Made by a program: the position numbers and the translations under genes. The notes below the pieces were generated by a model. That model did not search any database and was not told the origin of the DNA. It saw nothing but the letters and a program-made list of their open reading frames with translations. From Aquabacter spiritensis (GTDB taxonomy: Bacteria > Pseudomonadota > Alphaproteobacteria > Rhizobiales > Xanthobacteraceae), in NCBI RefSeq assembly GCF_004346185.1, contig NZ_SMAI01000005.1, positions 62,001 through 126,000 of the forward strand: a stretch of DNA of 64,000 bases, written 5' to 3'. How positions within the stretch are numbered: the stretch's first letter is position 1; every line of letters starts with the position of its first letter. Below are positions 23,504 to 32,558 of this stretch, piece by piece.

Positions 23504-26431
23504 TCACGCTGTCTCGGCCGGGCCGGAGCCGCCGGAGGACCCACCCGAAGACCCACCCCCGCCCGACGCGCCCCCCGCACCTCCGCCGCCGCCCTTGCCC
23601 TCGCCCCGCGGCTTGGCGGGGGCCGCGTCCTTGGCGACGCGCTGCATGTCGGACGCCTCGCGCATCAGCCCGCCCATCCGGGCGAGATTGCCGCCCTCGA
23701 TGCCGATCTCCTTCAGCACCTGGTCGATCATCGGCGCCTGGACCCGGTAGCGCAGCGCGGATTCGATCACCTCGTCGGTCGGCGAGCGCGATCCGCCGCC
23801 CCCGCCGCCGCCGGCCCCGCCCAGCCCGTCCACATGCAGGATGCGGATGCCCTCGATCCGCTCCATCGGCTTCACGCTCTCGCGCACGATGCCCTCGATC
23901 CGGTCGAGCAGGCGGCGGCGGAACAGGCCCTGGCGGGCGCCGTCGCTGAGCACGTTCTCGGCCTCGTAGAGCAGCTTCTGCGCCTGCGCCTCGACCGCGC
24001 GGCGGATCTGCTCGGCCTCGGCCGCGATCCGCGATTCCTCGGCGGCCTTCTCGGCGAGCAGGACCTCGACCGTCCTGCGGCGCTTGGCGGTCTCGCTCTC
24101 GCGCACCGTCTTGACCTGCTCCTCGGCCTCCACCGCCTTGGCGCGGGCGATCTCGGCGCTGGCCTGGGCCGCCGATTCCTCCAGCGACTTTGCGTAGAGC
24201 GCGATCGCCTTCTCCATCGCCGCGGCCTCGACGTCGCGCTCGCGCTCGATCTCCAGCTTCCGCAGATCGCGCTGGCGGCCGACCCGGGCCTGGTCGAGCC
24301 CGCGATCGGACGAGATGCGCGCCCGCTCGATCTCCTCGTTGGCCGCGATCTGCGCCTCCTGGAGCGCCTGGGTGCGGGCGATTTCGAGCTGTTCGAGCGC
24401 CCGGCGCCGGTCGATCCGCGCCGCCTCCAGGGCCTGTTCGCGGCCGATATCCACCGTCTCCACCTGCTGGCGGGCCGCGATTTCGGCCTGGCGCAGCGCG
24501 GTGTCGGCGTCGGTGCGCTCGACCTTCTTGGCGGCGAGCACGATGGCGCGGTCCTCTTCGGCGACCTCGATGTCCTTCTTCTGCACGATCTGCAGCATCT
24601 CGCGGGTCTTGGCCGAGGTGATCCGTTCCTGGTCGAGCGCGAGTTCGGTGGCGATGCGCTGGCGCTCCACGCTGTCGCGCCGCTTCAGCTCGGCGGATTC
24701 CAGGCCCGCATTGCGCTGGATCTCCAATTCGCGCGTCGCGAGTTCGGCGGCGATCCGCTCGGCGGCGAGCACCTTTTCCTGGACGATCCGGGCCGCCTCG
24801 GTGGCCTCGCGGGCGGAGATTTCGGCCGCGTCGATCGCCTGGTTGCGCGCGATCTCGAGGTTCCGCACCTCCTCGTCGCGCCGGATCCGCTCGCTGGAGA
24901 CGGTCTTCTCCTGCTGGATCCGCGCGGTCTCGATGGTCTCGCGCGATGCGATCTCGGCCGCCTCGATGGTCTCGCTCCGGCCGATCTCCAGCAGGCGCTT
25001 GTGCTGTTCGAGCGCGATGCGGTCGGCGGTGAGCGCGTCTTCCTGGGCGATCCGCGCCTTCTCCACCGCCTCGCGCGCGGCGATCTCCGCCTCGTCCAGC
25101 GCGCGGTTTCGGGCGATCTGCAGCGCCCGCACCCGTTCTTCCTGCGCGATCCGCGCGGTGTCGACGGCCTCGCGCGCGGCGATGTCTTCCTGCTCCAAAG
25201 TGCGGGTGCGCGCGATCTCCTGGTTGCGCACCTCCTGCTCGCGGGCGATGCGTTCCGCGCTCACCGCGGTCTCCTGGAGGATGCGGGCCTTTTCCGTCGC
25301 GGTCCGCGCGGAGATTTCGGCCGCTTCGAGCACCTTGGTCCGCTCGATCTCCTGTTCGCGGATCTGCCGCTCGGAGGCGATGCGCGCGGCATTGATGACC
25401 TGGTCGTTGGCGATCCGCGCCTTCTCGACATGTTCGTGGGCGGCGATCTGCGCCTCCTCCACGGCGCGGGTGCGGGCGATCTCCTGCTGGCGGATCTCCT
25501 TGTCGGCGGCGATCCGCGCCTCGCTGATCGCGCGCTCATTGGCGATGCGGGACTTCTCGATCTCCTCGCGCGAGAGGATCTGCGCCTGTTCGGCCTCGGT
25601 GTCGCGGGCGGCGCGCTCGCGGGCGACTTCCGCGCGCTGCACCGCGCGCTTGATCTCGATCTCGCGCTGCTGCTCCAGCCGCGCCGTTTCGCTGTCGCGC
25701 TCGATGTCGAGCGCCAGGCGCTCGGCGGCCAGATTGCGGGTGCGGATCAGGATCATCGATTCCTGCTCGATGTCGTTGCGCAACTTCCGCTTGTCCTCGA
25801 TCTCCTGGATGATCCGGGTCAGGCCGGCCGCGTCGAAGCGGTTGGAGGGGTTGAAGAATTGCAGGTCGGTCTGGTCGAGGTCGGTGAGCGCGACGGATTC
25901 CAGCACCAGACCGTTCTGGTCGAGGGCCTCGGCGGCCGCGTCCTTCACCCGCTGCACATAGGTGCCGCGCTGCTCGTGCATCTCCTCCATGGTCATTTCG
26001 GAGGCGACGGTGCGCAGCGCCGAAATGAACTTGCCCGAGAGCAGCGCGTGGAGCTGGTCGGGCTGGAGCGTGCGGCGGCCCAAGGTCGCCGCCGCGATCG
26101 AGACCGCGCCGCGCTCCGGCCGGACCCGGACATAGAATTCCGCGTCGATATCGACCCGCATCCGGTCCCGCGTGATGAGGGCGTCGTTATTGGCCCGCGT
26201 CACGGCGAGTTGCAGCACATTCATGTTGACCGGGGTGACGTCGTGGATGATCGGCAGCACGAAGGCGCCGCCATTGATCACCACCTTTTCCCCGAACAGG
26301 CCGGTGCGGACGAAGGACACCTCTTTCGAGGAGCGGCGGTAGAGCCAGTTCACCAGATAGACGACGATGGCGATGACGATCACCGCCACGATCAGCCAGA
26401 GGATCAGCGCTCCGATCAGCTGTCCCGTCAT
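23504..26431 (-). CDS. Giant flotillin/SPFH protein with 27 hendecad repeats
   Basis: 975-aa membrane-anchored SPFH protein; bacterial flotillins are usually about 500 aa. In order: one N-terminal membrane segment (residues 6-28), an SPFH/band 7 domain (about 40-230, with FGEKVVINGGAFVLPIIHDV), a very long charged helical region, and a Gly/Ser-rich tail (after about 930). Residues 316-612 are exactly 27 units of 11 residues, arranged as blocks of 44, 44, 33, 44, 44, 44 and 44, each like EIARxxxLExAEIAAREAxEKARI. An 11-residue period predicts a straight or slightly right-handed coiled coil. First gene after a hairpin and upstream of the SRPBCC-cox genes, it could scaffold the oxidoreductase at the membrane (inference). 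Confidence 0.88.
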   Translation of the reverse strand: MTGQLIGALILWLIVAVIVIAIVVYLVNWLYRRSSKEVSFVRTGLFGEKVVINGGAFVLPIIHDVTPVNMNVLQLAVTRANNDALITRDRMRVDIDAEFYVRVRPERGAVSIAAATLGRRTLQPDQLHALLSGKFISALRTVASEMTMEEMHEQRGTYVQRVKDAAAEALDQNGLVLESVALTDLDQTDLQFFNPSNRFDAAGLTRIIQEIEDKRKLRNDIEQESMILIRTRNLAAERLALDIERDSETARLEQQREIEIKRAVQRAEVARERAARDTEAEQAQILSREEIEKSRIANERAISEARIAADKEIRQQEIARTRAVEEAQIAAHEHVEKARIANDQVINAARIASERQIREQEIERTKVLEAAEISARTATEKARILQETAVSAERIAREQEVRNQEIARTRTLEQEDIAAREAVDTARIAQEERVRALQIARNRALDEAEIAAREAVEKARIAQEDALTADRIALEQHKRLLEIGRSETIEAAEIASRETIETARIQQEKTVSSERIRRDEEVRNLEIARNQAIDAAEISAREATEAARIVQEKVLAAERIAAELATRELEIQRNAGLESAELKRRDSVERQRIATELALDQERITSAKTREMLQIVQKKDIEVAEEDRAIVLAAKKVERTDADTALRQAEIAARQQVETVDIGREQALEAARIDRRRALEQLEIARTQALQEAQIAANEEIERARISSDRGLDQARVGRQRDLRKLEIERERDVEAAAMEKAIALYAKSLEESAAQASAEIARAKAVEAEEQVKTVRESETAKRRRTVEVLLAEKAAEESRIAAEAEQIRRAVEAQAQKLLYEAENVLSDGARQGLFRRRLLDRIEGIVRESVKPMERIEGIRILHVDGLGGAGGGGGGGSRSPTDEVIESALRYRVQAPMIDQVLKEIGIEGGNLARMGGLMREASDMQRVAKDAAPAKPRGEGKGGGGGAGGASGGGGSSGGSSGGSGPAETA
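24596..25486 (-). repeat. 132-bp (44-codon) repeat tract inside the flotillin gene
   Basis: Seven in-frame repeat blocks encode residues 316-612: six of 132 bp and one (third) of 99 bp that lacks a single 33-bp sub-unit. All block lengths are multiples of 33 bp, that is 11 codons. Copies are diverged at the DNA level but recur visibly, for example GCGATCTCCGCCTC-like and GCGGGCGATCTC-like stretches on the plus strand. Growth by unequal crossing-over is the simplest explanation. Confidence 0.85.
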
Positions 26432-26501
26432 GTCCTCATCCTCCCCCCGTCTCCGGGTTGCTTTGCTTTGGCGGCGGGTGCGCCGCGCTTTCGAGGCGAA
26501 A

Positions 26502-26528
26502 CCGATCGGGCTGCGTCGGCCCGATCGG
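26502..26528 (-). terminator. Hairpin between the Tm-1/TIM-barrel gene and the flotillin gene
   Basis: A perfect 10-bp GC-rich stem, CCGATCGGGC with its complement, encloses a 7-base loop in the 127-bp gap. Read on the minus strand the stem is followed by TTTCGCC, only a short T-run, so it may be a weak or Rho-assisted terminator, or an attenuator that separates the transporter genes from the flotillin-cox unit. The stem is also symmetric enough to be an operator. Confidence 0.45.
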
Positions 26529-26558
26529 GCAATTGCCCCTGGACTGCGACCGAAACCG

Positions 26559-27437
26559 TCACCCCTGGGGCGACACCTCCGGGTCCGGCATGCCTTTGGC
26601 TTCGCTCTGCCGGCCGATGCGCTTGAAGGCGCGGGTCTGGTCCCGGATCGCGACCTCGACCGGCAGACGCTCCATCGAGGACGCGCCGTAGAAGCCGTGG
26701 CAGTGCGCCGTGTTCTTCATGATGAAATCGGCGTCGGCCGGCTCGGCGACCGGGCCGCCATGGACCAGGACCAGCACGTCCGGCTTCACCGCCCGCGCCG
26801 CCAGCGCCCAGCGATCGACCAGAGCCGGGCAATCCGCGAGCTCGAGCGCGGTTTCGGCACCGATCGACCCGCCCGTGGTGAGGCCGAGATGGCAGACCAC
26901 GATGTCGGCCCCCGCCTCGGCCATGGCCCGCGCATCCGCCTCGCAGAACACATAGGGCGTGGTCAGAAGGCCCTTGGCATTGGCGGTCGCCACCATGTCG
27001 ACTTCGAGACCGTAGCCCATGCCGGTCTCTTCGAGATTCTGCCGGAACGTGCCGTCGATCAGGCCGACGGTGGGGAAATTCTGGATCCCGGAAAATCCCG
27101 CCTGTGCCACCTCGTCGAGGAAGCGCGCCATGTTGCGGAACGGATCGGTGCCGCACACCCCGGCGATCACCGGGGTATGCTTGACCACCGGGAGCACCTC
27201 GGCCGCCATCTCCATGACGATGGCATTGGCATCGCCATAGGGCATCAGGCCGGAGAGCGAGCCGCGTCCGGCCATGCGGTAGCGGCCGGAATTGTAGATC
27301 ACGATGAGGTCGATCCCGCCGGCCTCCTCGCATTTGGCGGACAGGCCCGTGCCGGCCCCGCCGCCGACGATCGGCTCGCCGCGCGCGGCCATGGAATGGA
27401 AGCGGTCGAGGAGGCGCGCTTTGTCGAAGGAGGGCAT
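26559..27437 (-). CDS. TIM-barrel phosphoenolpyruvate-hydrolase-family protein (Tm-1 C-domain type)
   Basis: 292-aa TIM-barrel protein of the PEP_hydrolase family (related to isocitrate lyase/phosphonomutase folds). In tomato Tm-1 this fold is the C-terminal half of the resistance protein, fused to an UPF0261 ATP-binding domain; here it is a separate gene directly downstream of that domain. Visible features are [32 protein letters not shown]-like start (27355-27290), the [10 protein letters not shown] and [16 protein letters not shown] motifs. Function in bacteria is unknown. ATG 27437 lies 7 bp after the preceding stop. A metabolic role tied to the Liv transporter is inferred from position. 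Confidence 0.88.
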   Translation of the reverse strand: MPSFDKARLLDRFHSMAARGEPIVGGGAGTGLSAKCEEAGGIDLIVIYNSGRYRMAGRGSLSGLMPYGDANAIVMEMAAEVLPVVKHTPVIAGVCGTDPFRNMARFLDEVAQAGFSGIQNFPTVGLIDGTFRQNLEETGMGYGLEVDMVATANAKGLLTTPYVFCEADARAMAEAGADIVVCHLGLTTGGSIGAETALELADCPALVDRWALAARAVKPDVLVLVHGGPVAEPADADFIMKNTAHCHGFYGASSMERLPVEVAIRDQTRAFKRIGRQSEAKGMPDPEVSPQG

Positions 27438-27444
27438 GGCGGGC

Positions 27445-29688
27445 CTATCTCTGTGCGGTCCGCTCGCGTCGGCGCCCGGCGTGCAGCGCCCGGAAGTGCT
27501 GCACGAGGGAGGCCGCGAAGGCGGGATCGTTGATGTGATGCGGGAGGCGGACGAGCTGGCGGTTCGGGGTCGTCCGCACGGTCTGGGCGAGCGCCTCGAA
27601 CAGCGCCGCATCCGCGGCGGGGTCGTGGAACGGCTGGCCGCGCGCGTCGAGCGCCGAGACGCCGGCCTCGGGCAGGAGGAACCGCACCGGCCCCTCCATC
27701 AGGTTCAGCCGCTCGCCGAGCCAGCGGCCCATCCGGGCATTTTCTTCCGGGGTCGTCCGCATCAGCGTGATCTGCGGATTGTGCGGGTAGAAGATGCGGC
27801 CGCGATAGCGCTCCGGGACGGTGTCCGGCGCGGCGAAATTCACCATGTCGAGCGCGCCGACCGAGCCGACATAGGGGATGCGCGTGCGGATCACGGCGCC
27901 GAGCCGGTCCTGCGTCGCCGGCAGGAGGCCGCCCATCATCATGTCGCAGATCTCGGTGGTGGAGACGTCGATCACCGCGCCGACGAGGCCGGATTCGACC
28001 AGCTTCTCCAGCGCGCGCCCCCCGGTCCCGGTGGCGTGAAAGACCAGCGGCTCCCACTCGTCCCGCAGCAAGGCGCAGACCTGCTGCACGCAGGGTGTGG
28101 TGACGCCGAACATGGTCAGGCCGACGAGCGGCTTCTCCGCCGCCGGCCCGCCCCGCGCCGGCGCGGGACGCGAGAGATCGGCGAGCCGCGCCTTGGCCAT
28201 CGCCGCCAGCGCGCGCGCGCCGTTTCCGAGGATCAGGCGCGACACCCGGTTGAGACCCTGAACGTCGGTGACGGCGGGCATCATGATGACGTCGCTCGCC
28301 CCGACATAGGCGCGCATGTCGCCGCCGGCCAAAGTCGAGATCATCACCTTGGGCAGGCCCACCGGGAGCGCCTGCATCGCCGGGGTCACCATCGCGGTCG
28401 CGCCCGATCCGCCGGCCGAGATGATGCCGAGAAGGCCGGTCTGGCGCGGCAGCCAGGCGGCGAACGCCTCGGTCATGGCGGCGACCGCCGTGCCGCGGTC
28501 GCCGGAGGACAGTCCCGCCGACCCCTTGGGGTGGGCCAGCGCCACTTCATTGGGCGAGACGTCTCCCCCCGCGCTGCGGCCCGAGGTGGACAGATCGACC
28601 AGCCGCGTCCGCAGCCCTTCGGCCCGGATCAGGTCGCGCAGGAAGCGCAATTCCTCGCCCTTGGTGTCGAGCGTGCCGGCGATCATCACATAGGGATCCC
28701 CGGCGGCGGCCGCGGCGAGCGGCCGGACCGCGCCGAGGGCGTGGCCGTCGCGCGTGGCGAGGGTCGGCCGCGAGATCGTGCGCGCCTGCGCCTCGATTCG
28801 CGCCGCCGGCACCGGCTGCGACCAGCGGGTCGGAAGGGCCGGATTGGAAACGAAGACGCGGGTCGGGCCGGTCGGCGCGGCGGTCCGGTCCGCGGCCGCC
28901 GCAGCACCCGGCAGGTCTTCGGGCGCCCCGTCCGTCTCGTCGTGCCCGTGGCGCCCGACGCCGAGCAGCCGCTGCTGGAGGTCGCGGTCGCCGGCCAGCG
29001 TGGCGGAGGCGATGATGCGGTTGATCCGGCCATTGACCATGATCGCCACCGGGTCGGACATCTGGGTCGCGACGCCGATATTCTGCTCGATCACCAGGAT
29101 CGCGACGTCGCCCTGCTCGGCGAGCCGCACCAGCATCTCCTCGACATGGGCGACGATGACCGGGGCGAGACCCTCGGTCGGCTCGTCCATGATGAGAAGG
29201 CGCGGATTGAGCAGGAGCGCGCGGCTGATCGCCAGCATCTGCTGCTCGCCGCCGGAGAGCTGCGCGCCGCCATTGTTGCGGCGCTCGGCGAGGCGGGGAA
29301 ACGCCGCATAGATCCGCTCCGGCGTCCAGGCGCCGCGCTTGCCGCGCTGCATCAGCCGCAGATGCTCGTCGACGGTGAGCGAGCGCCACAGCCGCCGGCC
29401 CTGCGGGACATAGCCGATGCCGAGGCGCGCGATGTCCGCCGGGGCGCGGCCCGCAATCTCCTCGCCGAACAGGCGGATCGAGCCGGAACTGGCGGGAACC
29501 AGCCCCATGATCGCCTTGCACATGGTGGTCTTGCCCATGCCGTTGCGGCCGACCACGGAGAGCACGCCGTGCTGCAAGGTGAGGTCGACGCCCTGCAGGG
29601 CATGGGAGCGCCCGTAGAACACGTTGAGGCCGGAAATCTGGAGCACCGGCACGCCGGCGCCGGGCGGGGCTTTCAGCCGCTCAGCCAT
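27445..29688 (-). CDS. LivF ABC ATPase fused to a Tm-1-like (UPF0261) ATP-binding domain
   Basis: 747-aa fusion. Residues 15-245 are a LivF-type ABC ATPase: Walker A GRNGMGKT (47-54), signature LSGGE (144-148), Walker B LLIMDEP (164-170) and the H-loop replaced by the LivF-typical ILVIEQN. A variable Ala/Pro-rich linker (about 250-330) leads to the Tm-1-like domain (331-735), which opens with [20 protein letters not shown] and contains [27 protein letters not shown] and a DVSTTEI segment. Both domains bind ATP in their families. The gene overlaps livG by 8 bp and is followed at 7 bp by the cognate TIM-barrel gene. The fusion physically ties an import ATPase to the Tm-1 enzyme. Confidence 0.9.
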   Translation of the reverse strand: MAERLKAPPGAGVPVLQISGLNVFYGRSHALQGVDLTLQHGVLSVVGRNGMGKTTMCKAIMGLVPASSGSIRLFGEEIAGRAPADIARLGIGYVPQGRRLWRSLTVDEHLRLMQRGKRGAWTPERIYAAFPRLAERRNNGGAQLSGGEQQMLAISRALLLNPRLLIMDEPTEGLAPVIVAHVEEMLVRLAEQGDVAILVIEQNIGVATQMSDPVAIMVNGRINRIIASATLAGDRDLQQRLLGVGRHGHDETDGAPEDLPGAAAAADRTAAPTGPTRVFVSNPALPTRWSQPVPAARIEAQARTISRPTLATRDGHALGAVRPLAAAAAGDPYVMIAGTLDTKGEELRFLRDLIRAEGLRTRLVDLSTSGRSAGGDVSPNEVALAHPKGSAGLSSGDRGTAVAAMTEAFAAWLPRQTGLLGIISAGGSGATAMVTPAMQALPVGLPKVMISTLAGGDMRAYVGASDVIMMPAVTDVQGLNRVSRLILGNGARALAAMAKARLADLSRPAPARGGPAAEKPLVGLTMFGVTTPCVQQVCALLRDEWEPLVFHATGTGGRALEKLVESGLVGAVIDVSTTEICDMMMGGLLPATQDRLGAVIRTRIPYVGSVGALDMVNFAAPDTVPERYRGRIFYPHNPQITLMRTTPEENARMGRWLGERLNLMEGPVRFLLPEAGVSALDARGQPFHDPAADAALFEALAQTVRTTPNRQLVRLPHHINDPAFAASLVQHFRALHAGRRRERTAQR

Positions 29689-30460
29689 GGCCGCCCCCGA
29701 GATAGAGGTCCTGGACCTCGGGATCGGCCTCGATCTCGTCCGGCCGGCCTTCCTTGAAGATCCGGCCATTGTGCATCATCGTCACGCTCTCGACGACGCG
29801 CAGCGCGACGTCCATGTCGTGCTCGATGATGATGTAGCCGATATGGGCCGGCAGGCCGGTGAGGATGTGGACCAGATCGCGCCGCTCGGTCGGCGACAGG
29901 CCGGCCGCCGGCTCGTCGAACAGGATGAAGCGCGGCGCGCCGGAGAGGGCGAGCGCGATCTCCAGCTGGCGCTGCTGCCCGTAGGCCAGCTCGCCGACCA
30001 GCTGGTCCTTGACCGCGGTCAGATGCACCGCGTCGATCAGGCCCTCGGCGGCATGGACCAAGGCGTCGTCGCGGCGCGGCCGCAGCAGGGAATAGCGGTT
30101 CCGCGAGACGCCGCGGCAGGCGAGATAGACATTGTCGAGGACCGGCAGGCCGGCGAACAGCGAGGAGATCTGGTAGGTCCGCCGCAGGCCGCGGCGGATC
30201 CGCTCATATGGCGGGAAGGCCGTAACATCTTCCCCGAAGAAGCGAATTATGCCCGAGCTGGGGGCGAAATCGCCCGTGATACAGTTGAATAAGGTGGTTT
30301 TTCCCGCGCCGTTGGAGCCCAGCACCGCCCGCCGCTCGCCGGGCTGGACCGACAATGTGATGTCCGACAGCGCCGCCAGCGCCCCGAACAGCCGCGAAAC
30401 GCCCCGCAATTCCAAGGCATTGGCCGAGCCCGCGGAGGCCGGTCGCGCGCCCCGGCTCAT
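29681..30460 (-). CDS. livG: Branched-chain-type ABC transporter ATPase LivG
   Basis: 259-aa ATP-binding subunit pairing with the LivF half of the next protein. Walker A GSNGAGKT, signature in LAYGQQRQLEIA (LSGGQ replaced by AYGQQ, as is usual in LivG), Walker B FILFDEPAAGL, and H-loop IIEHDMD. Overlaps livM by 4 bp (ATGA). HAAT-family transporters carry amino acids, amides, urea and aromatic acids, so the substrate cannot be read from this subunit. Confidence 0.93.
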   Translation of the reverse strand: MSRGARPASAGSANALELRGVSRLFGALAALSDITLSVQPGERRAVLGSNGAGKTTLFNCITGDFAPSSGIIRFFGEDVTAFPPYERIRRGLRRTYQISSLFAGLPVLDNVYLACRGVSRNRYSLLRPRRDDALVHAAEGLIDAVHLTAVKDQLVGELAYGQQRQLEIALALSGAPRFILFDEPAAGLSPTERRDLVHILTGLPAHIGYIIIEHDMDVALRVVESVTMMHNGRIFKEGRPDEIEADPEVQDLYLGGGHG

Positions 30461-31545
30461 GGCTGCCCCCCCGGCCCGCCCATCTCGGCCGTCCGCGCCT
30501 CCCGCCCCCGCCGGTACCGCCCTTTGACCCGCTCAGCGATCCCGATCAGCCCATCCGGCGAGACCAGGACGATGACCAGGAAGCCGAGCCCGATAAGCAG
30601 TTGAAAACGCTTGCCGTCCAGCCCCACGAGTTCGAGAAGATCGAGCGAGAACGTGCGCAGCAGGACATAGACCAGGGCGCCGATGAACGGGCCGATCGGC
30701 CGGCTCAGCCCGCCGACGACGGCGATGATCAGGATGTCCACGACCGGCCCGACCCCCGCCGTGCCGGGCGAGATCTGGCGCTGGTACCAGACCAGAAGCA
30801 CCCCCGCGAACGCGGCGATGACGGCCGCAAAACCATAGGCGGCGATGCGGTGGGCGGTGACGTTGAAGCCGAGCGCCGCCATCCGCCGGGGATTGTCGCG
30901 CGTGCCCTGGAGCGCGAGGCCGAACGGCGCGCGCGACACATAGATGACGGCGGCATAGGCCAGCGCCGCGCTGCCGAGGGTGAGATAATAGAACGCCACG
31001 TCGCCGCCCCAGTCGACACCCAGGAAGACCGGCGGCAAGATCCCGTTGAACCCGCTGAAACCATTGAAGATCGTGTAGTTCTGCAGGCTCAGATAATAGA
31101 AGGCCGAGGCGATCGCGAGGGTGATCATGATCGTGTAGATCCCCTCGGTGCGCACCGAGAGCGCCCCGCTCAGAACGCCGAACAGGCTCGCCAGAACGAC
31201 CGCGACCGGCACCGTCGCCCACCAGGGCCATTTCAGGCTGATCTGGGTGATCGCACTGTCGCCGAGGATCGCGACGAGATAGCCGGCGAAGGCGGCGACG
31301 GTCATCTGCACCAGGCTGACGATCCCGCCATAGCCGGCGAGGAACATCAGGCTGAGCGCGATCATGCCCAGGATGATCGCGTAGGCGATGATCTGGACCA
31401 GCCAGAACGGCGTCGCGATCAGCGGCATGACCAGGAGCAAGGCGGCCACGATCCAGAAGGCGGTGCCCTGCCGCGCGATCGCCTCGCGCAGCCCGATCCG
31501 GGCGCCGGCATCGATCGAGGGGGAGCGGGTCTCGAGCGTCGCCAT
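30457..31545 (-). CDS. livM: Branched-chain-type ABC transporter permease LivM
   Basis: 362-aa permease with about ten membrane segments. The conserved coupling region GLALQGTRDNPRRMAALGFNV (written here as GTRDNPRRMAALG) interacts with the ATPases; VGGLSRPIGPFIGALVY is the C-terminal family signature. ATG 31545 (MATLETRSP) lies 2 bp downstream of the livH stop; longer upstream reading is out of register with livH. Its C-terminal tail is basic and extended. Confidence 0.92.
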   Translation of the reverse strand: MATLETRSPSIDAGARIGLREAIARQGTAFWIVAALLLVMPLIATPFWLVQIIAYAIILGMIALSLMFLAGYGGIVSLVQMTVAAFAGYLVAILGDSAITQISLKWPWWATVPVAVVLASLFGVLSGALSVRTEGIYTIMITLAIASAFYYLSLQNYTIFNGFSGFNGILPPVFLGVDWGGDVAFYYLTLGSAALAYAAVIYVSRAPFGLALQGTRDNPRRMAALGFNVTAHRIAAYGFAAVIAAFAGVLLVWYQRQISPGTAGVGPVVDILIIAVVGGLSRPIGPFIGALVYVLLRTFSLDLLELVGLDGKRFQLLIGLGFLVIVLVSPDGLIGIAERVKGRYRRGREARTAEMGGPGGQP

Positions 31546-31547
31546 CG

Positions 31548-32558
31548 TCAGCGCCTCGCCGCCAGACCTTCGGGCCGAACCGCGAGGACGGCCACCATGA
31601 TCAGGAAGGTCAGCATCACGGCATAAGTCGGCATGTAGACCGAGCCGAACTGCTCCGCGAGGCCGACGATCAGCGCGCCCATCGCGGCGCCCGGGATCGA
31701 GCCCATGCCGCCGACGATCACCACCACCAAAGAGGACAGGAGGATCTTGACGTCCTCCCCCGGCTGAAGCGACTGGAAGGTGCCACCGACCACGCCGGCA
31801 AGCCCGGCAAGCCCGGCGCCGAAGGCGAACACCATGACGAACACCAATTGCACCCGGACGCCGGTGGCGGAGAGGATGTCCCGATCGTCGACGCCGGCGC
31901 GCACCAGCATGCCGATGCGGGTCCGGTTGAGGGCGAGCCACATGGCGAACCCGACGACGATCGCGCCGAACAGAATGGCGATGCGCACGAAGGGGTAATT
32001 CATCATCACCGCCTCGCCATTGCTGCGCAGGGCGACGACGAACGGCAATTGGATCGGCCCGGCGAGCCAGTCCGGGGTGGTCACCTGGAAGGTGTCGCCG
32101 CCATAGCTCCACAGAAGGAGGTCGGCGATGATGATCGACAGGCCGATCGTCACCAGCGTCTGGCGCAGATCCTGGCCCTCCATCCACCGGAACAGCAGGA
32201 CCTGCATCAGGATCCCGGCCAGGGCGACGATCAGAAAGGCGAAGAGGAGCGCCAGAAGCCAGTAGCCGGTGAGCTCGCCGATGCTGTAGCCGAGATAGCC
32301 GCCAAAGAGATAAAGCGAGCCGTGCGCCAGATTGACGTTGCGCATGAGGCCGAAAATCAAAGTAAACCCGCTGGCGACGAGGAAATAAAGCCCCCCCAGC
32401 GTGATGCCGTTGAACAGCGCGCTGAGGAACACGCGCTTGCGGCCGAACGTGGCCTCCATGCCGGGCGACCAGACGGAGAAGATCAGCCAGAGCAGCACCG
32501 CGGCTGCGAGCAGGATCAGGACGGAGCGGATCGGCCGGCGGGTGACGAAATCAGCCAT
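31548..32558 (-). CDS. livH: Branched-chain-type ABC transporter permease LivH
   Basis: 336-aa permease. Typical LivH sequence is FNGITLGGLYFLVASGFTLIFG (48-69; seen as GLYFLVASGFTLIFG), then NLAHGSLYLFGGYLG, and the coupling segment TRIGMLVRAGVDDRDILSATG. Eight or more membrane helices. ATG 32558 overlaps the AraC-regulator gene by 8 bp, so regulator and permease are translationally coupled. A longer N-terminal extension (about 40 aa) with an additional membrane segment precedes the standard core. Confidence 0.92.
   Translation of the reverse strand: MADFVTRRPIRSVLILLAAAVLLWLIFSVWSPGMEATFGRKRVFLSALFNGITLGGLYFLVASGFTLIFGLMRNVNLAHGSLYLFGGYLGYSIGELTGYWLLALLFAFLIVALAGILMQVLLFRWMEGQDLRQTLVTIGLSIIIADLLLWSYGGDTFQVTTPDWLAGPIQLPFVVALRSNGEAVMMNYPFVRIAILFGAIVVGFAMWLALNRTRIGMLVRAGVDDRDILSATGVRVQLVFVMVFAFGAGLAGLAGVVGGTFQSLQPGEDVKILLSSLVVVIVGGMGSIPGAAMGALIVGLAEQFGSVYMPTYAVMLTFLIMVAVLAVRPEGLAARR

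Noticed and set aside
24596-25486. Regularly spaced repeats that could suggest a CRISPR array
   Set aside because: The repeats are in-frame, diverged and encode a continuous 11-residue periodic coiled coil; there are no unique spacers or cas genes.
23489-26626. Leu/Arg/Asp-rich plus-strand frame opposite the flotillin gene
   Set aside because: Its apparent repeats arise from the hendecad repeats of the true gene on the other strand; no protein family or good start.
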